Assembly (NCBI GenBank): GCA_964483325.1
Contig: CAZAAW010000004.1
Span: 91,105 to 155,104, forward strand
Reading direction: 5' to 3'
Source of the DNA: CAZAAW01 sp964483325
GTDB taxonomy: Bacteria > Pseudomonadota > Alphaproteobacteria > Rhizobiales > Kaistiaceae
DNA length: 64,000 nt
Shown: positions 57,516 to 64,000 of the stretch, piece by piece
Numbering within the stretch: position 1 is the stretch's first letter
Layout of the letters: the number at the start of each line of letters is the position of its first letter
The notes under the pieces: model-generated
What the model was told of the DNA's origin: nothing
Databases searched by the model: none
Seen by the model: only the letters and a program-made list of their open reading frames with translations
Translations under genes and position numbers: made by a program

Positions 57516-59186
57516 ATGTCCTGGAAGCGTTCCGGCCACATCACGCAGGGCGTCGCGCGGTCGCCGAACCGCGCCATGTACTACGCGCTCGGCTACGAGA
57601 AGGAAGACTTCGACAAGCCGATGATCGGCGTCGCCAACGGCCATTCGACGATCACGCCCTGCAATGCCGGCCTGCAGCGCCTGACCGACGCGGCGATCGA
57701 CGCCGTCGAGGCGGCCGGCGGCAATGCGCAGGTCTTCGGCACGCCGACAATCTCCGACGGCATGGCGATGGGCACCGAGGGCATGAAATATTCTCTGGTG
57801 TCGCGCGAGGTCATCGCCGACTGCATCGAGACTTCGGTGCAGGGCCAGTGGATGGACGGCGTCGTCGTGGTCGGCGGCTGTGACAAGAACATGCCGGGCG
57901 GCATGATGGCCCTCGCCCGCATCAACGTGCCGGGCATCTATGTCTATGGCGGCACGATCCGCCCCGGCCGCTGGAAGAACAAGGATCTCTCCATCGTCTC
58001 CGCCTTCGAGGCGGTCGGCGCCATGGCCGGCGGCAATATCAGCGAGGAGGACTTCGAGGGCATCGAGCGCAATGCCTGCCCGACCACCGGCTCATGCGGC
58101 GGCATGTACACCGCCAATACCATGAGCTCGTCCTTCGAGGCGCTGGGCATGTCGCTGCTCTATTCCTCGACCATGGCCAACCCCGACAACGAGAAGGTCG
58201 ACAGCACCGCCGAATCGGCGCGCGTCCTCGTCGAGGCGGTGAAGAAGGATCTGAAGCCGCGCGACATCATCACCCGCAAGTCGATCGAGAACGCCATCTC
58301 CGTCATCATGGCGATCGGCGGCTCCACCAACGCGGTGCTGCATTATCTCGCCATCGCCCATTCGGCCGAGGTCGAATGGACGATCGAGGATTTCGAGCGC
58401 ATCCGCCTCAAGGTGCCGGTGATCTGCGACCTGCGCCCGTCCGGCCGCTACATGGCGACCGACCTGCACCAGGCCGGCGGCATCCCGCAGGTGATGAAGC
58501 TGCTGCTCAATGCCGGCATGCTGCACGGCGACTGCATCACCATCACCGGCCGCACGCTGGCCGAGGAGCTGGAGCATGTCCCGGACGATCCGCCGGCCGG
58601 CCAGGACGTCATCCATCCGATCGACAAGGCGCTCTACAAGGAAGGGCATCTCGCCATCCTCAAGGGCAATCTCGCCACGCAGGGGGCCGTCGCCAAGATC
58701 ACCGGCCTGAAGAACCCGGTGATCACCGGCCCGGCACGCGTCTTCGACGACGAGCGGTCGGCCATGGACGCCATTCTCGGCGACCAGATCCGCCCCGGCG
58801 ACGTGCTGGTGCTGCGCTATCTCGGCCCGAAGGGCGGCCCCGGCATGCCGGAAATGCTGGCACCGACCTCGGCGATCATCGGCAAGGGCCTCGGCGAATC
58901 GGTCGGCTTCATCACCGACGGGCGCTTCTCCGGCGGCACCTGGGGCATGGTGGTCGGCCATGTCACGCCGGAAGCCTATGAGGGCGGCACCATCGCCTTC
59001 GTCCGGGAAGGCGACAGCATTACCATCGATGCGCACCAGCAGCTGCTGCAGCTCAATGTCGACGACGCGGAGCTGGAAGAGCGGCGCAAGGCCTGGCGGC
59101 AGCCGGCGCCGCGCTATGTCCGCGGCGTGCTGGGCAAGTTCGCCAAGCTGTCGCGCTCGGCCAGCGAGGGCGCCGTCACCGACTGA
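57516..59186 (+). CDS. ilvD: IlvD, dihydroxy-acid dehydratase
   Basis: 556 residues, third enzyme of branched-chain amino acid synthesis, making 2-keto acids from dihydroxy acids with a labile iron-sulfur cluster. Cluster and Mg residues: GCDKNMPGGMMALARI (near residue 121), ACPTTGSCGGMYTANTM (near 189) and SGGTWGMVVGHVTPEAYEGG. The start SWKRSGHITQGVARSPNRAM is diagnostic. GAGGGGAAA lies 5 bases before ATG 57516. Length fits the family. The broader IlvD/EDD group includes sugar-acid dehydratases, but the N-terminus and YYALGYEKEDF point to true IlvD. Confidence 0.94.
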   Translation: MSWKRSGHITQGVARSPNRAMYYALGYEKEDFDKPMIGVANGHSTITPCNAGLQRLTDAAIDAVEAAGGNAQVFGTPTISDGMAMGTEGMKYSLVSREVIADCIETSVQGQWMDGVVVVGGCDKNMPGGMMALARINVPGIYVYGGTIRPGRWKNKDLSIVSAFEAVGAMAGGNISEEDFEGIERNACPTTGSCGGMYTANTMSSSFEALGMSLLYSSTMANPDNEKVDSTAESARVLVEAVKKDLKPRDIITRKSIENAISVIMAIGGSTNAVLHYLAIAHSAEVEWTIEDFERIRLKVPVICDLRPSGRYMATDLHQAGGIPQVMKLLLNAGMLHGDCITITGRTLAEELEHVPDDPPAGQDVIHPIDKALYKEGHLAILKGNLATQGAVAKITGLKNPVITGPARVFDDERSAMDAILGDQIRPGDVLVLRYLGPKGGPGMPEMLAPTSAIIGKGLGESVGFITDGRFSGGTWGMVVGHVTPEAYEGGTIAFVREGDSITIDAHQQLLQLNVDDAELEERRKAWRQPAPRYVRGVLGKFAKLSRSASEGAVTD

Positions 59187-59195
59187 GCTTCTGCG

Positions 59196-59220
59196 GGGCG
59201 GCGCTGCAGCAGCGCCGCCC
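59196..59220. repeat. GC-rich hairpin between ilvD and the ketoacyl synthase
   Basis: GGGCGGCGCTG (59196-59206) pairs exactly with CAGCGCCGCCC (59210-59220) over the 3-base loop CAG. There is no T-tract, so it is at best a weak terminator for the two convergent genes. Confidence 0.6.
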
Positions 59221-59243
59221 ATTCGCGGCGTCAGCGCCGGCCG

Positions 59244-60524
59244 CTAGTCCGCCCAGCGCCGCAGCACGACGCTGGCATTGACGCCGCCGAAGCCGAAGCC
59301 GTTGGAAAGCGCGTATTCCACTTCGGCCGGCCGCGCCTCAGGCCCGATCAGGTCCATCCCCTCCGCCGCCGCATCCGGCTTTTCGAGATTGAGCGTCGGC
59401 GGCAGCAGGCCGTTCCGGAGCGCTCCGATCGAGAAGATCGCCTCGACGCCGCCGGCGGCGCCAAGCAGATGGCCGATCGCCGACTTGGTCGAGGAAATGG
59501 CCGGGCGCGCCGTCCCGAAGACGGCGCGGATCGCCCGCAATTCGCCGACATCGCCGACCGGCGTCGAGGTTGCGTGGGCGTTGATATAGCCGATCTCTTC
59601 CGGAGTGAGCCCCGCCATGGCCAGCGCCGCCCGCATGGCCCGCTGGGCGCCTTCGCCGTTCTCCGGCGTCGCGGTCATGTGGTAGGCGTCGGCGGTGGTG
59701 CCGTAGCCGACGATCTCGGCCAGCGGCTGCGCGCCGCGCGCCTGCGCATGCGCCAGGGTCTCGATGACCAGGATGCCGGCCCCCTCGCCCATGACGAAAC
59801 CGTCGCGGCGGGCATCGAAGGGCCGCGAGGCGCGCTCCGGCGTATCGTTGAAGCCGGTCGACAGCGCCCGGGCGGCACCAAAACCGGCAAGGCTGACATC
59901 GTTGACGCAGGCTTCAGCGCCGCCGCAGACGGCGACATCGGCCTCGCCGCTGCGGATCATGCGCACCGCGTCGCCGATCGCCTGGTTGCTTGCCGCGCAG
60001 GCGGTCACCGGCGCCCCGATCGGGCCCTTGAACCCATGCCGGATCGACACCTGGCCGGCGGCGAGGTTGACCAGGAAGGACGGCACCGTGAAGGGCGACA
60101 GCCGCCGCGACCCCTTGCTGTCCACCGTCCGCACGGCATCGGTGATGCCCGGAAAGCCGCCGATGCCGGAGGCGATGATGATCGCCGTGCGCTCGCGATC
60201 CTGCTCATCCTCAGGCTGCCAGCCGGCCTGCTCGACCGCCTGGCGCGTCGCCTCGAGCGCATAGAGGATGAAGCTGCCCATCTTCTTGCGGTCCTTGACG
60301 CTGGCGACCGCATCGATGTCGAACCCTGCCGGATCCTCGGCGCGGCTCGGCACCAGGCCGGCGACGCGGGCATCGATGTCGCCATAACCGTCGTCAGGCA
60401 GACGCCGGATGCCCGACCGCGACGCTACAAGCCGCTTCCACACCGCATCGACGCCGACGCCGAGCGGCGAGACGATGCCCATGCCGGTTACGACGACGCG
60501 CGCTCCTTCGCCACTCATGGGCAC
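59244..60524 (-). CDS. fabF: Beta-ketoacyl-ACP synthase II-like enzyme
   Basis: 426 residues, thiolase fold. Cys-His-His triad: Cys in PVTACAASNQAIGDAVRM (near residue 173), His in INAHATSTPVGD (near 312) and His in STKSAIGHLLGAAGG (near 350). It elongates acyl-ACP with malonyl-ACP. The C-terminal NGFGFGGVNASVV is the usual glycine-rich end. It stands alone here, not beside acpP, fabD or fabG, so it may be a second copy serving lipid-A or other special fatty acids rather than the housekeeping enzyme. ATG 60524 or the internal ATG at 60518 could be used. Confidence 0.88.
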   Translation of the reverse strand: MPMSGEGARVVVTGMGIVSPLGVGVDAVWKRLVASRSGIRRLPDDGYGDIDARVAGLVPSRAEDPAGFDIDAVASVKDRKKMGSFILYALEATRQAVEQAGWQPEDEQDRERTAIIIASGIGGFPGITDAVRTVDSKGSRRLSPFTVPSFLVNLAAGQVSIRHGFKGPIGAPVTACAASNQAIGDAVRMIRSGEADVAVCGGAEACVNDVSLAGFGAARALSTGFNDTPERASRPFDARRDGFVMGEGAGILVIETLAHAQARGAQPLAEIVGYGTTADAYHMTATPENGEGAQRAMRAALAMAGLTPEEIGYINAHATSTPVGDVGELRAIRAVFGTARPAISSTKSAIGHLLGAAGGVEAIFSIGALRNGLLPPTLNLEKPDAAAEGMDLIGPEARPAEVEYALSNGFGFGGVNASVVLRRWAD

Positions 60525-60652
60525 TCGCTACTCATGAGGCACTCCACTTCGCGTATCCGCCTTGTTCAGGTTGATATCAACCCGTCACGCAGGCAAGCCG
60601 CACCCGGCGAGCGGGCGCGGCTGCTGCAGAAATCGGAAAGGAGAAAACGCCG

Positions 60653-61141
60653 TCAGGCTTTTTCCTGGACGTGCGCCTCGAGGAACCACAGCGCCTTGTC
60701 GAGATCGCGCGAGGCGGCCGTGAAGATGTCGGCGGTGGTGGCATCGCCCGCCTCGTCCGTGTCGTCGATCGCCTTGCGCACCATGTTGGCGACCGCGCCG
60801 AAACGCTCGATCAGCGCCTCCAGATGGTCGTGCACGGTGTAGATATCGACCGGATAGGGCGACAGCTTGCTGGCGCTGCCGACGGTCTGGACGGTGCCGA
60901 ACGCCGTGCCGCCGAGCTGGGCGACACGCTCGGCAATCGTATCGACATGGTCGTCGAGCTGGCTGCGGAAGCCGTCCAGCATCTCATGCACGGCGATGAA
61001 CTGGGGCCCCTTGAGGTTCCAGTGCGCCTGCTTGGTGGCGAGCGCCAAATCGATCCCTGCCGCCAGATTGTCGTTGAGGATGCCAATGACCGTCGTCTTG
61101 GCGTTGGAGGGCAGGTCGATCTTGGTCCGATGCGTCTTCAT
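60653..61141 (-). CDS. dps: Dps-family iron-storage and DNA-protection protein
   Basis: 162 residues of the Dps mini-ferritin family. The inter-subunit ferroxidase site is visible: KQAHWNLKGPQFIAVHEMLD (near residue 35), FRSQLDDHVDTIAERV and the tail DTDEAGDATTADIFTAASR. It forms a 12-subunit shell that oxidises ferrous iron with peroxide and can bind DNA. The short N-terminal tail with three or four basic residues is consistent with DNA binding but weak. Monocistronic. Confidence 0.93.
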   Translation of the reverse strand: MKTHRTKIDLPSNAKTTVIGILNDNLAAGIDLALATKQAHWNLKGPQFIAVHEMLDGFRSQLDDHVDTIAERVAQLGGTAFGTVQTVGSASKLSPYPVDIYTVHDHLEALIERFGAVANMVRKAIDDTDEAGDATTADIFTAASRDLDKALWFLEAHVQEKA

Positions 61142-61265
61142 CGCTTCACCCTTGCCTTTTCTGCCGCGTCAGAAGCGGCCACAAATCGAGCGGAACCTTG
61201 ACCTTATAATGGGGACATCGGCCGCTGGTTGCCAGACCGCCGCTGCGGCATAGCGCCTTCGCCTG

Positions 61266-62537
61266 TCAGCGGCCGCGCCGCCGGCCCGGCGTCGCTCCCT
61301 CGGGCGGCCGCGATTCGCCATAGACCGTCCGTCCGCCATAGAGGTGGGACTGCGCCCGCTCGGCGGCAATATGATCGGGCAGCGACGGCCCGGTAGCCCG
61401 GGCCTCCAGCCGGCGCGCCTGCGCATCGAGGCGACGGATGGCGCCGGCTTCGTCGTCCTGGCCGAGCCGGGCCTTTTCGACCGCATTCTTCAGGACCCGG
61501 ATTGTCTCGTCATAGACGGCGAGCGGCACAGGGAACGGATGCCCGTCCTTGCCGCCATGCGCCATGGCGAAACGGGCTGGGTCGCTGAAGCGGCAGGGCG
61601 CGCCATGGACCACCTCGGCGACCATCGCCAGCGACCGCACCGTGCGGGCGCCGATCCCCGGCACCAGCAGCAGCTCGGCGAAATCCGCCGGCGCGCGATC
61701 GGCGGCGGCCGCCAGGCTGCCGTGCAGCCGGCGCAGGACGACATCCTCGGCGCGGATGTCGTGATGCGACGGCATCGTCAGATGCGGCAGCAGCGGCTGC
61801 GCGGCCGGCGGCTTCTTCTTTCCGGGCTGCACCAGCGGCGCCAGCTCGCGCACGATCCCGGTCGGTCCGAGCGACGCCAGCATGCCCAGCTGTGCGGTGC
61901 GCGATCTGTCGGCGCGCCGGTCGGCGAGATTGACGATCGTGCCCTGCGCCGGGCCTTCGATGGCGGCATGCGGCGCATCGAGAAAGCTCTGCAGCCCCTC
62001 CGACTGCCAGTGATAGCGCCGCGCCGTCCGCGTCTCGCCCTTCATGCCCTGCTGCACCACGACCCAATGGCCGTCATCGGCAAGGATGAAGCCATGGAGA
62101 TAGAGTTCGAAGCCGTCCTGCACGGCGGCGCTGTCGACCTTGGCGACAAGCCGGCTCGCCCGCGCCAGCGCCGCGCCGTCGAGCCCGACGCGCTCGGCTA
62201 CCGCCTCCAGCTCCGCCGGCGTCTTGCGAGACTGCGCCCCGCGGCCGCCGCAGACGTGAAGGCCGAGCTCCTTCTCCAGCGGCCGGAGGCCGCGTTTCAG
62301 GGCGGCGATGACGCTGGTCGTGATGCCGGAGGAGTGCCAGTCCATCCCCATGACGGCGCCGAAGGACTGGAACCAGAAGGGATGGGCGAGACGGCGCAGC
62401 AGCTCGTCGCGGCCATAGTGCTGGACGATGGCCTCGCAGATGACGGCGCCAAGCTTCGCCATCCGCTCGGAAAGCCATTTCGGCACCAGGCCGGAATGCA
62501 GCGGCAGGTCTGCGCTGCCGGCTCGCTGCGCCACCAT
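61266..62537 (-). CDS. DUF763 domain protein with helix-hairpin-helix-like motif, SOS-type promoter
   Basis: 423 residues. The DUF763 opening is SADLPLHSGLVPKWLSERMA, followed by VICEAIVQHYG and FWFQSFGAVMGMDWHSSGIT. Near residue 290 the segment ELLLVPGIGARTVRSLAMVA has the PGIG-type helix-hairpin-helix look of DNA-binding and repair proteins. The last 60 residues are basic and disordered (GATPGRRRGR). Function in the literature: unknown, as far as I know. Sequence upstream contains a LexA box inside a promoter (62571-62599). A DNA-damage role is inferred from promoter and motif; a helicase or nuclease fold cannot be confirmed by eye. ATG 62537. Confidence 0.88.
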   Translation of the reverse strand: MVAQRAGSADLPLHSGLVPKWLSERMAKLGAVICEAIVQHYGRDELLRRLAHPFWFQSFGAVMGMDWHSSGITTSVIAALKRGLRPLEKELGLHVCGGRGAQSRKTPAELEAVAERVGLDGAALARASRLVAKVDSAAVQDGFELYLHGFILADDGHWVVVQQGMKGETRTARRYHWQSEGLQSFLDAPHAAIEGPAQGTIVNLADRRADRSRTAQLGMLASLGPTGIVRELAPLVQPGKKKPPAAQPLLPHLTMPSHHDIRAEDVVLRRLHGSLAAAADRAPADFAELLLVPGIGARTVRSLAMVAEVVHGAPCRFSDPARFAMAHGGKDGHPFPVPLAVYDETIRVLKNAVEKARLGQDDEAGAIRRLDAQARRLEARATGPSLPDHIAAERAQSHLYGGRTVYGESRPPEGATPGRRRGR

Positions 62538-62570
62538 CCTTCACTCCCGCGAACAAGTTGCGACCGGTCT

Positions 62571-62599
62571 ATTCTATCCTATGAACAGATAGAGAACAA
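62571..62599 (-). promoter_or_regulatory. Sigma-70-like promoter with embedded LexA (SOS) box
   Basis: On the minus strand TTGTTC (62599-62594) and TAGAAT (62576-62571) are spaced by exactly 17 bases. Inside this, GTTC-TCTATCT-GTTC (62597-62583) is a perfect match to the alphaproteobacterial LexA box GTTC-N7-GTTC. LexA bound here would block polymerase. The box ends 46 bases before the DUF763 ATG. Confidence 0.85.
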
Positions 62600-62619
62600 A
62601 CCGGGGATGACCAGCCCGC

Positions 62620-63615
62620 TCAGGCAGAGGCGGACAGACCTGCCACCTCGGCGATGATCTCGAACGACCGCCGCCGCTTCTGCGGGTCGAAGACGTCCGA
62701 CACCACCATCAGTTCGTCGGCATTGGTTTCCGCCACAACCGCCTCCAGCCGCCGGCGCACCGTCTCCGGGCCGCCGATGATGGCAAAGGCCAGCATGTGC
62801 GACGCCTGCGCCTTTTCCTGCGGCGTCCAGTAGTCGTCGATATCTTCGATCGGCGGCCGGATCGGCCCGCGCACGCCGCGGAAGATGTCGGCGAAGGACA
62901 TCTGCTGCGACGTCGCGAGATACCGCGCCTCCTCGTCCGTTTCCGCCGCGACGATGTTGATGCCGATCAGCGCATAGGGCGTCTGGCGCTGCGGCGACGG
63001 CTTGAAGCGCTCACGATAGATCGCCAGCGCCCGGTGGAGCTCCTGCGGCGCGAAATGCGAGGCGAAGCCGTAGGGAAGGCCGAGCTCCGCCGCCAGATGC
63101 GCGCCGAACAGGCTCGAGCCGAGGATCCACAGCGGCACATTGGTTCCCGATCCGGGAACGGCCTCGATCCGCTGCCCCGGAGCGGCCGGCGCCAGGAAGG
63201 CCTGCAGCTCCAGGACATCCTGCGGGAAGTTTTCGGCATTGGCCGGATCGCGGCGGAGCGCCCGCAGCGTCAGTTGGTCCGTGCCCGGCGCCCGCCCCAG
63301 CCCGAGATCGATGCGGCCGGGAAACAGCGTCTCCAGCGTGCCGAACTGCTCGGCGATGACATAGGGCGCGTGGTTGGGCAGCATGATGCCGCCGGCACCG
63401 ACGCGGATCGTCTTCGTGCCGGCGGCGATATGCGCGATGACCAGCGACGTCGCCGCCGTCGTCACGGTCGGCATGTTGTGATGTTCGGCGACCCAGAACC
63501 GGGTGTAGCCGAGCGCCTCGGCGTGCTGTGCCAGCGCCCGCGCCTCGTCGAGCGCCGCGCGCCGGTCCGATCCCTCCCGGACCCGGCCAAGTTCCAGTAT
63601 CGAAAGCGGTGGCAT
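62620..63615 (-). CDS. LLM-class flavin-dependent oxidoreductase (luciferase-like)
   Basis: 331 residues, bacterial-luciferase-like TIM barrel. Typical elements: PPLSILELGRVREGSDRRAA, the H in WVAEHHNMPTVTTAA (near residue 42), AAGTKTIRVGAGGIMLPNHA, LFPGRIDLGLGRAPGTDQL and PLWILGSSLFGAHLAAELGL. It uses reduced FMN or F420 to oxidise an unknown substrate. The MsrB partner gene lies 127 bases upstream on the same strand. It is followed on the same strand by the SOS-type promoter region of the DUF763 gene, 82 bases away. Confidence 0.9.
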   Translation of the reverse strand: MPPLSILELGRVREGSDRRAALDEARALAQHAEALGYTRFWVAEHHNMPTVTTAATSLVIAHIAAGTKTIRVGAGGIMLPNHAPYVIAEQFGTLETLFPGRIDLGLGRAPGTDQLTLRALRRDPANAENFPQDVLELQAFLAPAAPGQRIEAVPGSGTNVPLWILGSSLFGAHLAAELGLPYGFASHFAPQELHRALAIYRERFKPSPQRQTPYALIGINIVAAETDEEARYLATSQQMSFADIFRGVRGPIRPPIEDIDDYWTPQEKAQASHMLAFAIIGGPETVRRRLEAVVAETNADELMVVSDVFDPQKRRRSFEIIAEVAGLSASA

Positions 63616-63686
63616 GGAAATCCTGTGTGATCCGCGAGCCTATTCAGCCGTAAGGCGCGGTGAGCAGCGAGCGAAGGACGGGCGTG

Positions 63687-63709
63687 CCGGCGGGTGCGTT
63701 ACCCGCCGG
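63687..63709 (-). repeat. Hairpin between msrB and the LLM oxidoreductase
   Basis: CCGGCGGGT (63687-63695) pairs exactly with ACCCGCCGG (63701-63709) over the loop GCGTT. No T-tract follows on the minus strand, so it may reduce read-through from msrB without being a full intrinsic terminator. Confidence 0.55.
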
Positions 63710-63742
63710 TGAGGCCGGCGTTTGCTGGCGACGACGCGGCCG

Positions 63743-64000
63743 TCAGGCGGCCGGCATGAAATTCATCGCCACGCCGTTGATGCAGTAGCGCTGGAAGGTC
63801 GGCGGCGGCCCGTCGTCGAAGACGTGGCCGAGATGGCTGCCGCAGGTGGCGCAATGCACCTCCGTGCGCACCATGCCGTGGCTGGTGTCCGTGGAGGTCT
63901 CGACCGAGCCGGGGATCGGTTCGTTGAAGCTCGGCCAGCCGGTGCCGCTCTCGAACTTCACCTTGCCTTCGAAAAGCGGCGTATCGCAGCCGGCGCAGGT
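63743..64000 (-). CDS. msrB: MsrB, peptide-methionine (R)-S-oxide reductase, partial
   Basis: The C-terminal 85 residues are in view; the frame stays open to the right edge. It includes one zinc pair (CAGC near the edge), FESGTGWPSFNEPIPGSVET, the second zinc pair CATCGSHLGHVF and the catalytic cysteine in RYCINGVAMNF. It repairs oxidised methionine with thioredoxin. Being cut by the edge, its N-terminus and possible signal peptide are unknown. Confidence 0.93.
   Translation of the reverse strand, partial: TCAGCDTPLFEGKVKFESGTGWPSFNEPIPGSVETSTDTSHGMVRTEVHCATCGSHLGHVFDDGPPPTFQRYCINGVAMNFMPAA

Noticed and set aside
59196..59220. GC-rich hairpin as an intrinsic terminator of ilvD
   Set aside because: The stem is perfect but there is no T-tract, so I list it as a hairpin only.

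Overview
The window is about two-thirds G+C and almost entirely coding. Genes are strongly biased to G or C at third positions, and GTG starts and ATGA overlaps are common. The gene content (a Fur-family Zur beside znuCBA, opgGH, a Tim44-like protein, a GTTC-N7-GTTC LexA box, several ABC uptake operons) fits a free-living or plant/soil-associated alphaproteobacterium, most likely of the Hyphomicrobiales (Rhizobiales). I cannot name the genus from sequence alone. I found no tRNA, rRNA, CRISPR array, insertion sequence, transposase or phage gene.

Layout. 1-367: the end of a type I secretion membrane-fusion protein. 375-3657: zinc control and uptake, with zur divergent from a small membrane ORF plus znuC-znuB-znuA around one Zur box. 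3752-10695: a sugar ABC operon (binding protein, double-domain ATPase, two permeases), its LacI-type regulator and a Gfo/Idh/MocA dehydrogenase, with a LacI-like operator in front. 10716-10885: a large intergenic inverted repeat. 10915-20840: mostly minus-strand housekeeping and envelope genes, including an M3 peptidase, a Tim44-like protein, opgG-opgH for periplasmic glucans, an exported sugar-isomerase-like protein, a DUF1194 protein and a methyltransferase. 20992-35233: a plus-strand surface-glycan cluster with very large multidomain glycosyltransferases sharing a short FD-x-x-WY repeat, a Sel1-repeat protein and a sulfotransferase-like protein that lacks a normal start codon. 35320-36653: two small exported proteins, one a C93 transglutaminase-like peptidase.

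36733-45513 looks like a nucleobase or modified-nucleobase salvage island. 8-oxoguanine deaminase and a RidA protein diverge from an NMT1/THI5-type ABC importer, a cytosine-deaminase-like amidohydrolase, an FAD oxidoreductase and a flavodoxin-fold reductase, followed by a MarR regulator. The divergent promoter region has three palindromes sharing a TGCCA core. 45519-52655 holds an acetyltransferase, an aminotransferase, BioY, a eukaryote-like (type 2) isoleucyl-tRNA synthetase and a ring-cleaving dioxygenase. 52735-57384 is a three-subunit molybdenum hydroxylase of the PaoABC type with a convergent LysR regulator. 57516-64000 holds ilvD, a ketoacyl synthase, dps, a DUF763 gene, a luciferase-like monooxygenase and the partial msrB.

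The most interesting single observation is a textbook alphaproteobacterial LexA box placed inside a sigma-70-like promoter directly upstream of the DUF763 gene. This suggests that this protein of unknown function, which carries a helix-hairpin-helix-like segment, belongs to the SOS response. Also worth attention are the shared repeat module across the glycan cluster, the candidate nucleobase-catabolism island with its operator array, and the small membrane ORF between the Zur box and znuC.
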